DNA from: an uncultured Bacilli bacterium
GTDB lineage: Bacteria > Bacillota_I > Bacilli_A > RF39 > UBA660
Direction of reading: 5' to 3'
NCBI GenBank assembly: GCA_910587775.1
Contig: CAJUNF010000025.1
Span: forward strand, 1 to 23,168
Length of the DNA stretch: 23,168 nt
Position 1 is the stretch's first letter. Every line of letters starts with the position of its first letter. Below, in pieces: positions 1 through 8,630 of the stretch. Below the pieces are notes generated by a model. The model saw only the letters and a program-made list of their open reading frames with translations, was not told the origin of the DNA and searched no databases. Made by a program: the position numbers and the translations under genes.

Positions 1-655
1 TCCACACCATACAAATGAAATTGCTCAAAGTGAAGCCTATTTAGGTCATGATTGGTGCCACTACTGGTTTCATAATGAACACTTAATGGATGAAACTGGA
101 AAAATGAGTAAAAGTAAAGGAGCCACCTTAACGGTTTCTGTACTAAAAGAAAAAGGCTATCATCCACTTTCATTTCGCTTTATGTGTTTAAATTCACACT
201 ATCGTCGACAACTAGTATTTAGCTATGAAAATTTAGAAAATGCTACACAAGGATATTTGAAATTAAAAAATAAAGTACAAAATTTAAAAGAAGATGGCCT
301 TTTAGATGAATTATTATTTCGTGAATATGACCAAAAATTTAGAGAATGTTTAGAAAATGATTTAAATACAGCAAATGCTATTACACTTATTTATGATCTA
401 TTAAAAAGTAATGTAAATGAAACGACTAAATTAAAATTAATTAAAAGCTGGGATCAAGTATTATCATTAGATTTGTGTCTTAAAGAAAGTATGTCAAAAG
501 ATTTAGACAATTACATAAAAGAAAAATTAAAAGAGCGTAATATAGCAAAAGAAAAAAAAGATTACCAACTAGCAGATCAAATTAGAAATGAATTAGAAGA
601 GAAAGGAATTCATATCAAAGACACCAGAGAAGGAACTACTTATGAAATAAGGTAA
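1..655 (+). CDS. cysS: Cysteinyl-tRNA synthetase, C-terminal part (5' end outside window)
   Basis: Charges tRNA-Cys with cysteine using ATP, in the cytoplasm. The frame is open from base 2, so the gene begins before the window. The first visible residues read PHHTNEIAQSEA, the class I CysRS motif (usually HHENEIAQSE) that supplies zinc ligands for cysteine recognition. The ATP-loop motif KMSKSKG follows about 35 residues later. The rest is the helical anticodon-binding region, ending in the typical C-terminal helix pair with a REGTTYEIR-like end. The next gene starts 4 nt after the stop, so the two are probably co-transcribed. The identification is firm; only the N-terminal Rossmann half is missing. 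Confidence 0.96.
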   Translation, partial: PHHTNEIAQSEAYLGHDWCHYWFHNEHLMDETGKMSKSKGATLTVSVLKEKGYHPLSFRFMCLNSHYRRQLVFSYENLENATQGYLKLKNKVQNLKEDGLLDELLFREYDQKFRECLENDLNTANAITLIYDLLKSNVNETTKLKLIKSWDQVLSLDLCLKESMSKDLDNYIKEKLKERNIAKEKKDYQLADQIRNELEEKGIHIKDTREGTTYEIR

Positions 656-659
656 AAAA

Positions 660-1328
660 ATGAATGGAATTATTTTTGTATTGATTCTAATAATACCAGC
701 TTTGGCTTCATTAGCTATCAATATTAGTTATGGAAAATATAAACAAATAGAAAACGAAAAAAAACTATCAGGATATGATGTAGCAAGAATGATATTAGAT
801 CATAATGATTTAAAAGATATGTATATAGTAGAAACAAAAGGAAACCTAACAGATCACTATGATCCAAATAAAAAAGTAATTCGTCTATCTTCTGATATTT
901 ATCATGGAGAAACTATCGCAGCAATGGCAGTAGCAGCTCATGAATGTGGGCATGCTATACAAGATAAAGAAGGTTATCTCTATATGAGATTTCGCAGTAT
1001 TCTATACCCTATTGTTAACATTGCAACTGGCTTATCTTATGCTATCATAGGAATCGGAATATTATTAGAATCCTTAAACTTAATCTGGCTTGGAATAGCT
1101 TGTGTCGGTACAGGATTATTATTTCAAATTGTAACATTACCAGTTGAAATAAATGCTAGTGCTCGCGCTAAAAAAGAATTATCTCTTTTGAAACTAACAG
1201 AAAATAGTGAAGAGCAAGGGATAAAATCAATACTTACTGCAGCAGCAAGTACATATGTAGCAGGAGTTTTAAGTAGTGCACTTGAATTAATACGCTTAAT
1301 ATTAATATTAGGGAACAAAGAAGAATAA
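660..1328 (+). CDS. Membrane zinc metallopeptidase, YugP / Zn_peptidase_2 family
   Basis: Predicted membrane-bound zinc-dependent protease of unknown substrate, 222 residues, which is the usual YugP length. Residues 3-22 form an N-terminal membrane segment. The metal-binding helix carries HECGH at residues 94-98, an HExxH motif in the family context AAHECGHAIQ. Two or three hydrophobic segments follow (about 112-160 and 195-218), with an acidic/polar stretch between them (VEINASARAKKEL) that is typical of the family. The start is 4 nt after cysS, with AATAAGG just upstream as a modest ribosome site inside the cysS end. An intrinsic terminator overlaps the stop codon. The family call is strong; the biological role is not known from sequence. 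Confidence 0.9.
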   Translation: MNGIIFVLILIIPALASLAINISYGKYKQIENEKKLSGYDVARMILDHNDLKDMYIVETKGNLTDHYDPNKKVIRLSSDIYHGETIAAMAVAAHECGHAIQDKEGYLYMRFRSILYPIVNIATGLSYAIIGIGILLESLNLIWLGIACVGTGLLFQIVTLPVEINASARAKKELSLLKLTENSEEQGIKSILTAAASTYVAGVLSSALELIRLILILGNKEE

Positions 1329-1351
1329 CAGATATTGTATCTGTTTTTTTT
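1328..1351 (+). terminator. Intrinsic terminator after the zinc peptidase gene
   Basis: ACAGATA and TATCTGT pair perfectly (7 bp) around a TTG loop and are followed directly by eight T. It begins at the last base of the stop codon and closes the cysS-peptidase transcription unit. Confidence 0.85.
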
Positions 1352-1364
1352 CTTGAATTCATAA

Positions 1365-1393
1365 TTGCCAAAAATATGATTCTATGTTACTAT
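1365..1393 (+). promoter_or_regulatory. Probable sigma-A promoter for the coiled-coil gene
   Basis: TTGCCA at 1365-1370, a 17-nt spacer, then TACTAT at 1388-1393 preceded by an extended -10 TGT. It lies just after the terminator and 35 nt before the start codon at 1428. Each box has only four or five consensus bases, so the call is moderate. Confidence 0.5.
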
Positions 1394-1427
1394 AAATAAT
1401 AGAAAAGAATAAGGGAGTGGGCTTAGT

Positions 1428-3596
1428 ATGCAAAAAGACCTAATTTTAAAAATCGATGCATTAATAGAAATGTCAAAAAGCACTTCAAACATTGATACAT
1501 TAAAAGCAGAATTAATAGAGATTAATGATGAGATTGAAACAAAAAAAAGAGATTTAGAAGATCAGAAAACATCAATGCAAGATGAAAAATATATCAAAGC
1601 AAGTGATCGAATTATAGATGAGAATATTAAAGTAAGTCTTGAATTAAAAATACGTAAGCTAGAAAACTCTCGAAAAGAATTAGAAAAAGATCTAGAAGAA
1701 GCACTAAAAAAGGAAGATGAAACACATACACACTTAAATGCTTTACAAGACAAAATAGCAAAATTAAATAGTTTAATTGAAACGCTAAAAGAGAAAATAG
1801 CATCTTTATCTGAAAGTGATTCTGAATCTAAAAACTATTTTAATTCTTTAGTAACAGAAAATGAAAAAAAGAGAAATAAAGCAGATGTAGAGTTAAAAAT
1901 GGTAGAAGAAGAATATAGAAAATCTGTAGAAAACCTAACCACTCTTACAGAAAAACTTGAAGAATTAAAGAAAAAAATAGAAACAGAAAAAGAAAAATTA
2001 AAAGATACAGAAACTAGCTTAGCTACAAATAGTTCTTATATAGATAATGATTTAAAAAAAGAAGATGAAAAAAGACTACGTGAATTAGAAAATCGTTTAA
2101 ATGAATTAGAAAAACGTAAGGAAGAAATTGAAACTGATCCAGTTAGTATTGGAAATGAAGCAAAAGAGCTTTTACTAGAAGATGATCGTATGGGATGTTT
2201 CTTAAAAGTAAAAGAACTAGTTAATCAGCTAAAAAAAGATCCATTTATGGACATACCAAGTATTGCAGAGTTAACAAGTGTACTAAATTCTAGTGAAGAA
2301 CGAGCAATGATAGAACGAGATGAATTTGCTGCATCTTTAGAATCCAAAAAATATGATGGAAATGATACTCCAATTCTGCAAGAAAGAGAAAAATATTTAA
2401 ATCAACAAAAAAATGAATTAGAAAAAGAATTAAATGAATTAAAAAATAAAATCAAAAAAATAGACACTATTGAAGTAAGAGAAATTAGTTCCTTATTAAG
2501 TTCTGCGAATATTGTTTCTGAAAAGTTGCGAAAAGAAATAGTAGAATATGCATCTGTAATGGAAGAAAGTATTGCTAATGCAACTCCAAGAAAAAAAGCT
2601 ATTTTAAATTCAGCTTACAATAAAAAAGAAGAAGAGTTAAAAACCATTGGAGAAGTAATTACTGCATATGAAATGGAAATGCAAACTCTTATGAAAGAAT
2701 CAAAAAGAATTGCCGAAGAAGACATTGAAGCAATTCATTCTAAGATAAATAATATTGATAATTACTTAAAAGAAATACATAAAAAAACCATGATTGGATC
2801 AAAATCAAAAGATGTTTTAGCAGTTGAAAATGATAAAGCAAAATTAAAAGAATTAACCGATCAAGTAAAAGAAATATCTCTTCTAAAAAAATTAAAACAA
2901 ACTCCAAGCGAAATTTATGATGAAATAGAAATGATGCTAGGATCATTCATAGAAGATGAAGAGCCTGAAAAAATAACAGAAGAAGAACCAGCAGCTATGA
3001 TGAATAATTTTAGAATAACAGAAGACTTTGAAGATGCTTCAAATGCTTTTAATAGAAGTGAGAAAAATAAAGATGTTTTAAAGGAAAAAGAAGTCGAGGA
3101 AATGAAAACAAGTGTCGATTTAAATTTTGAAATTCCTTGGCAGGAACCAATGAAAGAAGAGAATATAGATTTAAAACAAGAAGCTCAAATGGAAATACCA
3201 GAAGAACATTTTGCTCCAGTTGTAAATAATGAAGAAATAAAGGAACCTTTAGAATATGTTCCACCAATTATAGAAGTTGCTCCAGAAATTGAAATATCTC
3301 CTCTAGATCCAAAAGAATTAAATGAAGATAACGATATAGAAAAAGAATTAGTAAAAGAAGTAGAGGAAATAAAAGAAATAGAAGAACCAGCACCTTTTAT
3401 GATAGATGAAATGGTTCCACTTGATACTCCAGTAAAAGAGCGATTTAAAGTAATAAGTGTAGAAGAATTAAATGAAGAAGATAATACACCAAAAGAAAAT
3501 AAAGAACCAGTATCACAAGAAGATGTAATGATTACTGATTTTAAAGATGAAGACTATATTGACTTTAATACATTACTAGATGGAGGTAATGTATAA
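1428..3596 (+). CDS. Large coiled-coil protein with acidic C-terminal tail, unknown function
   Basis: Not recognised as a named family. It is 722 residues, rich in Glu, Lys and Leu. Residues about 1-245 and 315-500 show heptad-like patterns of long coiled coils. A short, less charged segment between them (around 245-310, with DDRMGCFLKVKELVNQLKKDPFM) could be a small folded domain. From about residue 515 on it is acidic and Pro/Glu-rich (many EEP, PEEH and IEEP runs), so probably disordered, ending in the short conserved-looking end YIDFNTLLDGGNV. There is no signal peptide or membrane segment, so it is likely cytoplasmic. The start has AAGGGAG upstream. Its stop overlaps the start of the next small gene (TAATG), implying translational coupling. 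A structural or division-related scaffold is possible but is only a guess. Confidence 0.8.
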   Translation: MQKDLILKIDALIEMSKSTSNIDTLKAELIEINDEIETKKRDLEDQKTSMQDEKYIKASDRIIDENIKVSLELKIRKLENSRKELEKDLEEALKKEDETHTHLNALQDKIAKLNSLIETLKEKIASLSESDSESKNYFNSLVTENEKKRNKADVELKMVEEEYRKSVENLTTLTEKLEELKKKIETEKEKLKDTETSLATNSSYIDNDLKKEDEKRLRELENRLNELEKRKEEIETDPVSIGNEAKELLLEDDRMGCFLKVKELVNQLKKDPFMDIPSIAELTSVLNSSEERAMIERDEFAASLESKKYDGNDTPILQEREKYLNQQKNELEKELNELKNKIKKIDTIEVREISSLLSSANIVSEKLRKEIVEYASVMEESIANATPRKKAILNSAYNKKEEELKTIGEVITAYEMEMQTLMKESKRIAEEDIEAIHSKINNIDNYLKEIHKKTMIGSKSKDVLAVENDKAKLKELTDQVKEISLLKKLKQTPSEIYDEIEMMLGSFIEDEEPEKITEEEPAAMMNNFRITEDFEDASNAFNRSEKNKDVLKEKEVEEMKTSVDLNFEIPWQEPMKEENIDLKQEAQMEIPEEHFAPVVNNEEIKEPLEYVPPIIEVAPEIEISPLDPKELNEDNDIEKELVKEVEEIKEIEEPAPFMIDEMVPLDTPVKERFKVISVEELNEEDNTPKENKEPVSQEDVMITDFKDEDYIDFNTLLDGGNV

Positions 3597-3841
3597 TGCA
3601 AATAAAAATAAATACAATTATTACTTTAGAAAATCAAATGAAATATGTAGTATTAAACGAAACAGAATATCAAAATCATCATTATTTTTTAGTAATGGAA
3701 ATAGATCAAAATAAAGAGGTAATTCCAACTAATGTTGCAATACTTGAAAGTATCTATGATGGAGTAGATACATTTGTAGAAAAAGTAACAGATTCAGAAT
3801 TAATAATAACATTAACTAATTTATTAAAGGCGCAAATGTAA
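3596..3841 (+). CDS. Small protein, 81 aa, possibly DUF1292-like
   Basis: Unknown function. The start codon overlaps the stop of the 722-residue coiled-coil gene by one base (TAATG), so the two are likely made together. The sequence is a small beta-rich protein (INTIITLENQMKYVVL, then HHYFLVMEID) ending in a short helix. The pattern of a core YVVL strand followed by a second strand and an acidic loop resembles DUF1292 proteins found in operons of Bacillota, but the match by eye is weak. The stop codon lies in the loop of the downstream terminator hairpin. Confidence 0.7.
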   Translation: MQIKINTIITLENQMKYVVLNETEYQNHHYFLVMEIDQNKEVIPTNVAILESIYDGVDTFVEKVTDSELIITLTNLLKAQM

Positions 3842-3852
3842 GCGCTTTTTTT
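3827..3852 (+). terminator. Intrinsic terminator overlapping the end of the 81-aa gene
   Basis: AAGGCGC pairs with GCGCTTT (7 bp including one G-T) around an 8-nt loop that holds the stop codon; a run of seven T follows. It separates this pair of genes from murE. Confidence 0.85.
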
Positions 3853-3865
3853 CATATCTCTTTTT

Positions 3866-3874
3866 TGTTATAAT
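3866..3874 (+). promoter_or_regulatory. Extended -10 promoter element for murE
   Basis: TGTTATAAT gives a perfect -10 hexamer with the TG extension, 25 nt before the murE start. The -35 position falls in the T-tract of the preceding terminator and is weak, which an extended -10 can tolerate. Confidence 0.6.
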
Positions 3875-3899
3875 AAACTTAATTAAAGGAAGTGATAAA

Positions 3900-5279
3900 A
3901 TGATACCTTTTGAAACAAATTCAAAAGCTGTGGAACCAGGATCAACATTTGTAGCAATAAAAGGCCATACAGTTGATGGGCATGATTTTATAAATGATGC
4001 GATTAAAAAGGGAGCTACAAATATTATTGCATCTCATGAAGTTGCATGTAATGTTCCTATAAAAGTAGTAGAAAACCCTAGCAAATATTTAAAAGAACAG
4101 TTGATAAGTAACTATAGTGAACCTCTAAAAAAGTTAAAATTGATAGGGGTTACAGGAACCAATGGTAAAACCACAAGTTGTTACCTTACATATCAATTAT
4201 TAAAAGAATTAGGTGTTAAAGTGGCATATATAGGAACAATTGGCTTCTTTTATGAAGATATGAAAATAGAACTTCCAAATACAACACCAGAAATCTTAAC
4301 CATATATAAACTACTAACACTAGCTTTAGAAAAAGGCTGTACTACTGTAGTAATGGAAGTAAGTTCTCATGCAATCACTCTTGATCGTATTGCAGGATTA
4401 GAATTTACAATTGGAGGATTTACTAATCTAACAGAAGATCATTTAGATTATCATAAAACGATGGAAAACTACTTATTAGCTAAATTAGACTTTTTAAAGT
4501 ATATGAGTCCAAATGCTACATTTATTGTAAATCATGATGATCCATCTAGTAAACGATTTATAAACTTATTTCAAAATAGTAAAACGATAGGAATTCATAA
4601 AGAAGATTACCAAATTGCTAACTTTGAAATATCACCTGCTTCAACAAATATCACATTAAATTATCAAGAAAAGCAATATAACATTAAAACAAATTTAACA
4701 AGTAAATTTAATGTGTACAATTATATGACTGCATTAGCAATTTGTCATGAATATGGATTTAGTCTAAACGAAATTATGGAAGCTACAGCAAATATATACC
4801 CTCCAAAAGGAAGATGCGAAACATATTTAGTAAAAGACGGATTTGCTGTTGTTGATTATGCCCATACTCCAGATGCAGTAGAAAAAGTAATTGAATCTTA
4901 TCGTGAACTTGCTAACAATAGAATTATAACCTTAGTTGGATGTGGTGGAGATAGAGATCCTATGAAGCGTCCAATTATGGGAAAAATTGCATCTAACAAT
5001 AGTGACTTTGTAATATTTACAAGTGATAATCCAAGAACTGAAGATCCTAAAAAAATTATGGATGATATCATAAATGGTGTAGAAAAAGAAAATTATGAAA
5101 TTATTTTAGATCGAAAAGAAGCAATTAAAAAAGCATTAGATAGAATTGAAAAAGATGACATTGTTCTAATACTTGGAAAGGGTCATGAAGATTACCAAAT
5201 AATTGGTCATGAAAAAATTCATTTAGATGATAGTGAAGAGATCAAAAAATATCAAAATGAACAAAAAAATGAAATTTGA
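3900..5279 (+). CDS. murE: UDP-MurNAc-tripeptide synthetase (MurE), probably meso-DAP-adding
   Basis: Adds the third residue to UDP-MurNAc-L-Ala-D-Glu in cytoplasmic peptidoglycan synthesis. Domain order: UDP-binding N domain (VEPGSTFVAIKGHTVDGHDFI, residues 11-31), ATP-binding domain with the P-loop GVTGTNGKTT at 83-92, then the C domain. The specificity motif is DNPR at residues 376-379, followed by TEDP. This is the form of enzymes that add meso-diaminopimelate, unlike the DNPA-type loop of lysine-adding enzymes. At 459 residues it is 25-30 shorter than usual because the N domain lacks its first strands. The chosen ATG has AAAGGAAGTG upstream. It ends in TGA, which shows TGA is a stop in this organism. 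The gene implies a real cell wall. Confidence 0.95.
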   Translation: MIPFETNSKAVEPGSTFVAIKGHTVDGHDFINDAIKKGATNIIASHEVACNVPIKVVENPSKYLKEQLISNYSEPLKKLKLIGVTGTNGKTTSCYLTYQLLKELGVKVAYIGTIGFFYEDMKIELPNTTPEILTIYKLLTLALEKGCTTVVMEVSSHAITLDRIAGLEFTIGGFTNLTEDHLDYHKTMENYLLAKLDFLKYMSPNATFIVNHDDPSSKRFINLFQNSKTIGIHKEDYQIANFEISPASTNITLNYQEKQYNIKTNLTSKFNVYNYMTALAICHEYGFSLNEIMEATANIYPPKGRCETYLVKDGFAVVDYAHTPDAVEKVIESYRELANNRIITLVGCGGDRDPMKRPIMGKIASNNSDFVIFTSDNPRTEDPKKIMDDIINGVEKENYEIILDRKEAIKKALDRIEKDDIVLILGKGHEDYQIIGHEKIHLDDSEEIKKYQNEQKNEI

Positions 5280-5371
5280 AAAAGAAAAGTTGAAATATTG
5301 AAATTAGGGAAGCATATAGAAACATTAGAAGTAAAAACATACAAATGAAGAAAATCCTGTTATATAGAAAG

Positions 5372-5400
5372 AAAAACTCTCTACTATTTTGAGAGTTTTT
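5372..5400. terminator. Bidirectional intrinsic terminator between convergent genes
   Basis: AAAACTCTC pairs perfectly with GAGAGTTTT (9 bp) around a 9-nt loop. T-runs lie on the 3' side in both orientations, so it can serve murE on the plus strand and the gmk operon on the minus strand. The 90 bases between murE and this hairpin hold no convincing gene. Confidence 0.85.
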
Positions 5401-5425
5401 TATTTTATAATTTTTAAAGTAAAAT

Positions 5426-6208
5426 TCATTTTAGTGCTTTATATTTACATCTATTTAAACGATTTATAAACTCTATATTATTATTGAGTGGATATGGATT
5501 AGAAAACTCATTTCTAACAGATAAATCAAATTTAGGATCAAAATTTAAAGATTCTAAAATGATTTTTTGAACATCACTAAGCAAATTTTTATCGTATATA
5601 CCATATCGAGGATTCATACTAGCTAAAATAACTCCACCCATACGCTCTGTAAAATAATTATAAAAATGATTAACGATTTTTAAATCTTCAATATCTTTGC
5701 CTATAAAACTATAAGTTGCTATAAAACCAGTTAATATGCTTTGGATTAAAGATTGATGGGAAGGAATATTTTTTAAGGAAGAAAAAACACCATTAGAAAA
5801 TAATACACCTTCCATATATTGCTCGATTCCAAATTGAAAGTCAAGATTTTTATCATCGTAAGTACTAACCATTGCTACTTCTTTTTCGTTATTATTATAT
5901 AGCATTTCATATCCTAATTTGTTAAACTGAAAATCTTTTGGAATCTTTTTGATTAAAATTTGATTAAATTTTCCTATTCCATATAAAGTATCATCTCCAA
6001 GAATACCAAGATGAATAAAACCTAATTTATGAATTAAAAAATCATAATAAGGCGCAAATGTTTGATATTTTTGTGAAAAGAGATAAAAAAGCTTTTCTAG
6101 TCTAGGATTACTTTGACATTTTTGTAAACATTGTTCTTGAGTAAATGCTGGAATGGAAGAAATAGCTACTTCAAAAAAATTTCCACTTTTATCTAAAAAT
6201 CCACACAT
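5426..6208 (-). CDS. Hypothetical protein, 260 aa, last gene of the gmk operon
   Basis: Not recognised. It is a soluble mixed alpha/beta protein with no signal peptide or clear membrane segment. It starts MCGFLDKSGNFFEVAISSIP and ends in a basic helix (FINRLNRCKYKALK). Several aromatic-rich stretches (LGFIHLGILGDDTLYGIGKF) look like a buried beta core. No catalytic motif could be picked out. The start is supported by AAAGGAGC six bases upstream. It lies 74 nt after gmk on the same strand and shares the terminator at 5372-5400. Confidence 0.75.
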   Translation of the reverse strand: MCGFLDKSGNFFEVAISSIPAFTQEQCLQKCQSNPRLEKLFYLFSQKYQTFAPYYDFLIHKLGFIHLGILGDDTLYGIGKFNQILIKKIPKDFQFNKLGYEMLYNNNEKEVAMVSTYDDKNLDFQFGIEQYMEGVLFSNGVFSSLKNIPSHQSLIQSILTGFIATYSFIGKDIEDLKIVNHFYNYFTERMGGVILASMNPRYGIYDKNLLSDVQKIILESLNFDPKFDLSVRNEFSNPYPLNNNIEFINRLNRCKYKALK

Positions 6209-6282
6209 GATATTGCTCCTTTTAATAGTATTATTCTATGACAAAATTTTTTTATGATAAGGAAACTATCATTAATAAAAGT

Positions 6283-6966
6283 TTAAACTTCAAAATCAAA
6301 AGAATTAGAATTATCAAAGTCTTTATCCATTAAAAATTCATGAATAATTTCTTCTTGGTTTTCGACGGCAATTTCTTCAATACGGTCAACACGACATTTT
6401 TCACTCAGTAAGATAGCTTCAATTTTTTGAACAGCTAACTGAACTTCATCATTAACTACTACATAATTATATTTTGGAATCTCATTAATTTCTTGATAAG
6501 CAACTTGAAATCTTTTGATAATTTGCTCATTATTTTCTTTTCCACGAGCTTTGATTCTTTTCTTTACTTCTTCCATACTTGGAGCCATAATGAATATTAA
6601 AATAGTTTCTGGAAACATTTCTTTAATTTTTTGAGCACCTTTGACATCAATTTCTAAAATAACATCTCTGCCTTGTTCTAATAATTCATGAACTTCTTTT
6701 TTTGGAGTACCATAATATTTTCCATATTGAACAGTTTCATATTCTAAAAAATCCCCTTGCTCAATTTTTTTCTCAAATTCTTCTTGAGTAACAAAAAAGT
6801 ATTCCACGCCATTTGTTTCTCCATCACGCATGTCTCTAGAAGTATAAGAAATAGATAAAGATAAATTTTGATTTCTTTGAATTAAATGTTGGACAACAGT
6901 CCCCTTACCTGCACAAGTAGTGCCAGAAATAATAATTAAACTACCTTGACGTTTTGTTTTTAACAT
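6283..6966 (-). CDS. gmk: Guanylate kinase
   Basis: Converts GMP and ATP to GDP and ADP in the cytoplasm. The P-loop is at residues 15-23, GTTCAGKGT; Cys stands where the fourth P-loop residue is usually Gly. GMP-binding motifs follow: SYTSRDMRDGETNGVEYFF (the family's TTRxPRxGExxGxxYFF), FLEYETVQYGKYYGTP and LEIDVKGAQKIK. The lid region contains KKRIKARGKENNEQI. The 227-residue length exceeds the usual ~205 because of an acidic tail ending FDNSNSFDFEV. An AGGGGAT ribosome site precedes the ATG. It is the middle gene of a three-gene minus-strand operon; the two neighbours are unknown proteins rather than the usual rpoZ/remA partners. Confidence 0.95.
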   Translation of the reverse strand: MLKTKRQGSLIIISGTTCAGKGTVVQHLIQRNQNLSLSISYTSRDMRDGETNGVEYFFVTQEEFEKKIEQGDFLEYETVQYGKYYGTPKKEVHELLEQGRDVILEIDVKGAQKIKEMFPETILIFIMAPSMEEVKKRIKARGKENNEQIIKRFQVAYQEINEIPKYNYVVVNDEVQLAVQKIEAILLSEKCRVDRIEEIAVENQEEIIHEFLMDKDFDNSNSFDFEV

Positions 6967-7011
6967 AAAAATCCCCTTTTCTTAATTAATGTATTATAAC
7001 ATAAAAAACTT

Positions 7012-7854
7012 TTAGCGTGGTATTAACATTCTGCCATGATCTGCCCAATCAAATTTATAATTCTGAATTAAATTTTGAAACAAGGATAGATCTAAAACAG
7101 CAGGAGTTTGAAAAGAAAATAAATTATAAGTAGCTTCCCATAAATCTGGATATGCTTGAATATTCATAACTTTTAATGCAGACAAGACATCATTCATTGA
7201 AAAATTCATATATTTTGGTATATCAAATTGTAAAAAATAAGAAAAGAACCAAGAATAGAAACTTAATGCATTGTAGTTGGAAGTAAAATATCCTTTTTCA
7301 GGATTAAAATATTTTTTAAATATAGAACTATGATTTCTACTATCAACAACTTTACAAGCAATAGTATCTAAAGAATAAGGAAATCTATCTTGTACTTGAA
7401 TGCCATCACTATCAATAAGTATTCCTTGTTTACTTTCTACATGAAAAAGAATATTTCCAATCGTAAATAAATCAGGAAAACAATAAGATAATTTATTGCT
7501 ATCAATTAATACTTGAATAAGCCATAATATAAATGGTTCCCATAAAATAATATCATGATCCCATAAAAGTTTTAAGTGTGTTAAATCACTACCAATTACA
7601 CTAGGAGTACGATAAGCAATAAATTGATCATCAATGTAGTAAATATCAGAAACAGGATTTATTCCTTTAACATAGTTTTCTTTGTCCATCATAAATTCTA
7701 AGTTTTGCTTCATTCTATTATCTAAAGCAGCAAAATTTTGTTCATTTAAAGTTTTGTAATAATACTCTTTATCCCTAGTAATTGTCCATCCTTGTGTTTC
7801 CTTTATATATTCTGTGTCTTGAAAATAAAGCTCCATATAATCTTTTTTAGCCAT
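7012..7854 (-). CDS. Hypothetical protein, 280 aa, possible degenerate kinase-like fold
   Basis: First gene of the gmk operon, unrecognised. I place the start at the ATG at 7854 (MAKKDYMELYF), because a strong AAGGGGG lies 11 nt upstream; a longer reading from TTG at 7875 would put that ribosome site inside the gene. Residues about 95-180 contain FIAYR, then a PDLFTIGNILF stretch and about ten residues later GILIDSDGIQV. That order loosely recalls the kinase/APH pattern of a catalytic D...N loop followed by a DFD/DFG metal site, but the D-to-N spacing is one residue too long and no Gly-rich loop is seen. There are no membrane segments. If kinase-related it may be inactive. Confidence 0.72.
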   Translation of the reverse strand: MAKKDYMELYFQDTEYIKETQGWTITRDKEYYYKTLNEQNFAALDNRMKQNLEFMMDKENYVKGINPVSDIYYIDDQFIAYRTPSVIGSDLTHLKLLWDHDIILWEPFILWLIQVLIDSNKLSYCFPDLFTIGNILFHVESKQGILIDSDGIQVQDRFPYSLDTIACKVVDSRNHSSIFKKYFNPEKGYFTSNYNALSFYSWFFSYFLQFDIPKYMNFSMNDVLSALKVMNIQAYPDLWEATYNLFSFQTPAVLDLSLFQNLIQNYKFDWADHGRMLIPR

Positions 7855-7941
7855 TTTTTGTATTTCCCCCTTCAAAGATTAATCTAAAAAAGAATCATTA
7901 TAGCTAAATAGCCTGATATAAAAATCCCCTTTTTTCTGTTT

Positions 7942-7969
7942 ATTATAGCATTAAAAGAAGATAATTCAA
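7942..7969 (-). promoter_or_regulatory. Promoter of the minus-strand gmk operon
   Basis: Read on the minus strand: TTGAAT (7969-7964), a 16-nt spacer, then a perfect TATAAT (7947-7942) preceded by TGC, an extended -10. It lies 90 nt upstream of the start at 7854, leaving a leader that also holds an AAAAGGGGATTTTTAT stretch like the one in front of gmk. Confidence 0.65.
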
Positions 7970-8050
7970 GTAATTTTAAAGTTAATAGAATTTTCTTTAC
8001 TTTGAAATCATTTGTGAGATATAATATTGAAAGAAATGAGGAGGTAAATT

Positions 8051-8590
8051 ATGGAATTAAAAGGAAGTAAAACAGAAAGTAATTTAATGGCTGCTTTCGC
8101 AGGAGAAAGTCAAGCACGTAATAAATATTCATATTACGCATCACAAGCAAAAAAAGATGGGTATGAACAAATTGCAGCAATTTTTGAAGAAACTGCAAAC
8201 AATGAAAAAGAACATGCAAAAATGTGGTTCAAAGAATTAAATGGTGGAAAAATTCCAGATACTTTGACAAACTTAAAAGATGCAGCAAGTGGAGAAAACT
8301 TTGAGTGGACTGATATGTATAAAAACTTTGCAGAAGTTGCTCGTGAAGAAGGATTTGACCAAATTGCACGTTTATTTGAACAAGTAGCAGAAATCGAACG
8401 TCATCATGAAGAAAGATACTTAAAACTTGTTGGAAATATTGAAGATAACTTAGTATTCCAAAGAGGAGAAGAACGTGTTTGGATTTGTAGAAACTGTGGA
8501 CATATTACAGTAGGAGAAAATGCTCCAGCTGTTTGCCCAGTTTGTAAACATCCTCAAAGTTTTATGGAATTAAAAGCTGAAAATTATTAA
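8051..8590 (+). CDS. rbr: Rubrerythrin
   Basis: Non-heme diiron peroxidase that reduces hydrogen peroxide in anaerobes and microaerophiles, in the cytoplasm. The N-terminal four-helix ferritin-like domain (about 1-135) shows the iron-ligand segments FAGESQARNKY, EETANNEKEHAK and EQVAEIERHHEERY. The C-terminal rubredoxin-like domain (about 140-175) has the two knuckles CRNCG and CPVC that bind the FeS4 iron. At 179 residues it is a standard length. GAGGAGG lies 7 nt before the ATG and a TATAAT -10 box is at 8020-8025 with a poor -35. It is transcribed away from the gmk operon. Its presence suggests an anaerobic lifestyle. Confidence 0.95.
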   Translation: MELKGSKTESNLMAAFAGESQARNKYSYYASQAKKDGYEQIAAIFEETANNEKEHAKMWFKELNGGKIPDTLTNLKDAASGENFEWTDMYKNFAEVAREEGFDQIARLFEQVAEIERHHEERYLKLVGNIEDNLVFQRGEERVWICRNCGHITVGENAPAVCPVCKHPQSFMELKAENY

Positions 8591-8630
8591 TAAAATTTTA
8601 CCGTGAAACATCCATAAGTAGTTTTATAAC

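Noticed and set aside
5298..5348. Short frame LKLGKHIETLEVKTYK after murE
   Set aside because: Only 16 codons from a TTG, no ribosome site and no recognised homology; could be a gene relic but cannot be supported.
7918..7936. Leader peptide or second start before the gmk operon
   Set aside because: The minus strand has AAAAGGGGATTTTTAT like the gmk ribosome site, but the codon in start position is ATA and the frame ends after 11 codons.
8005..8035. PerR-type operator in front of rubrerythrin
   Set aside because: GATATAATATTGAAA only partly resembles the TTATAATnATTATAA box; the TATAAT part is better read as the -10 element.
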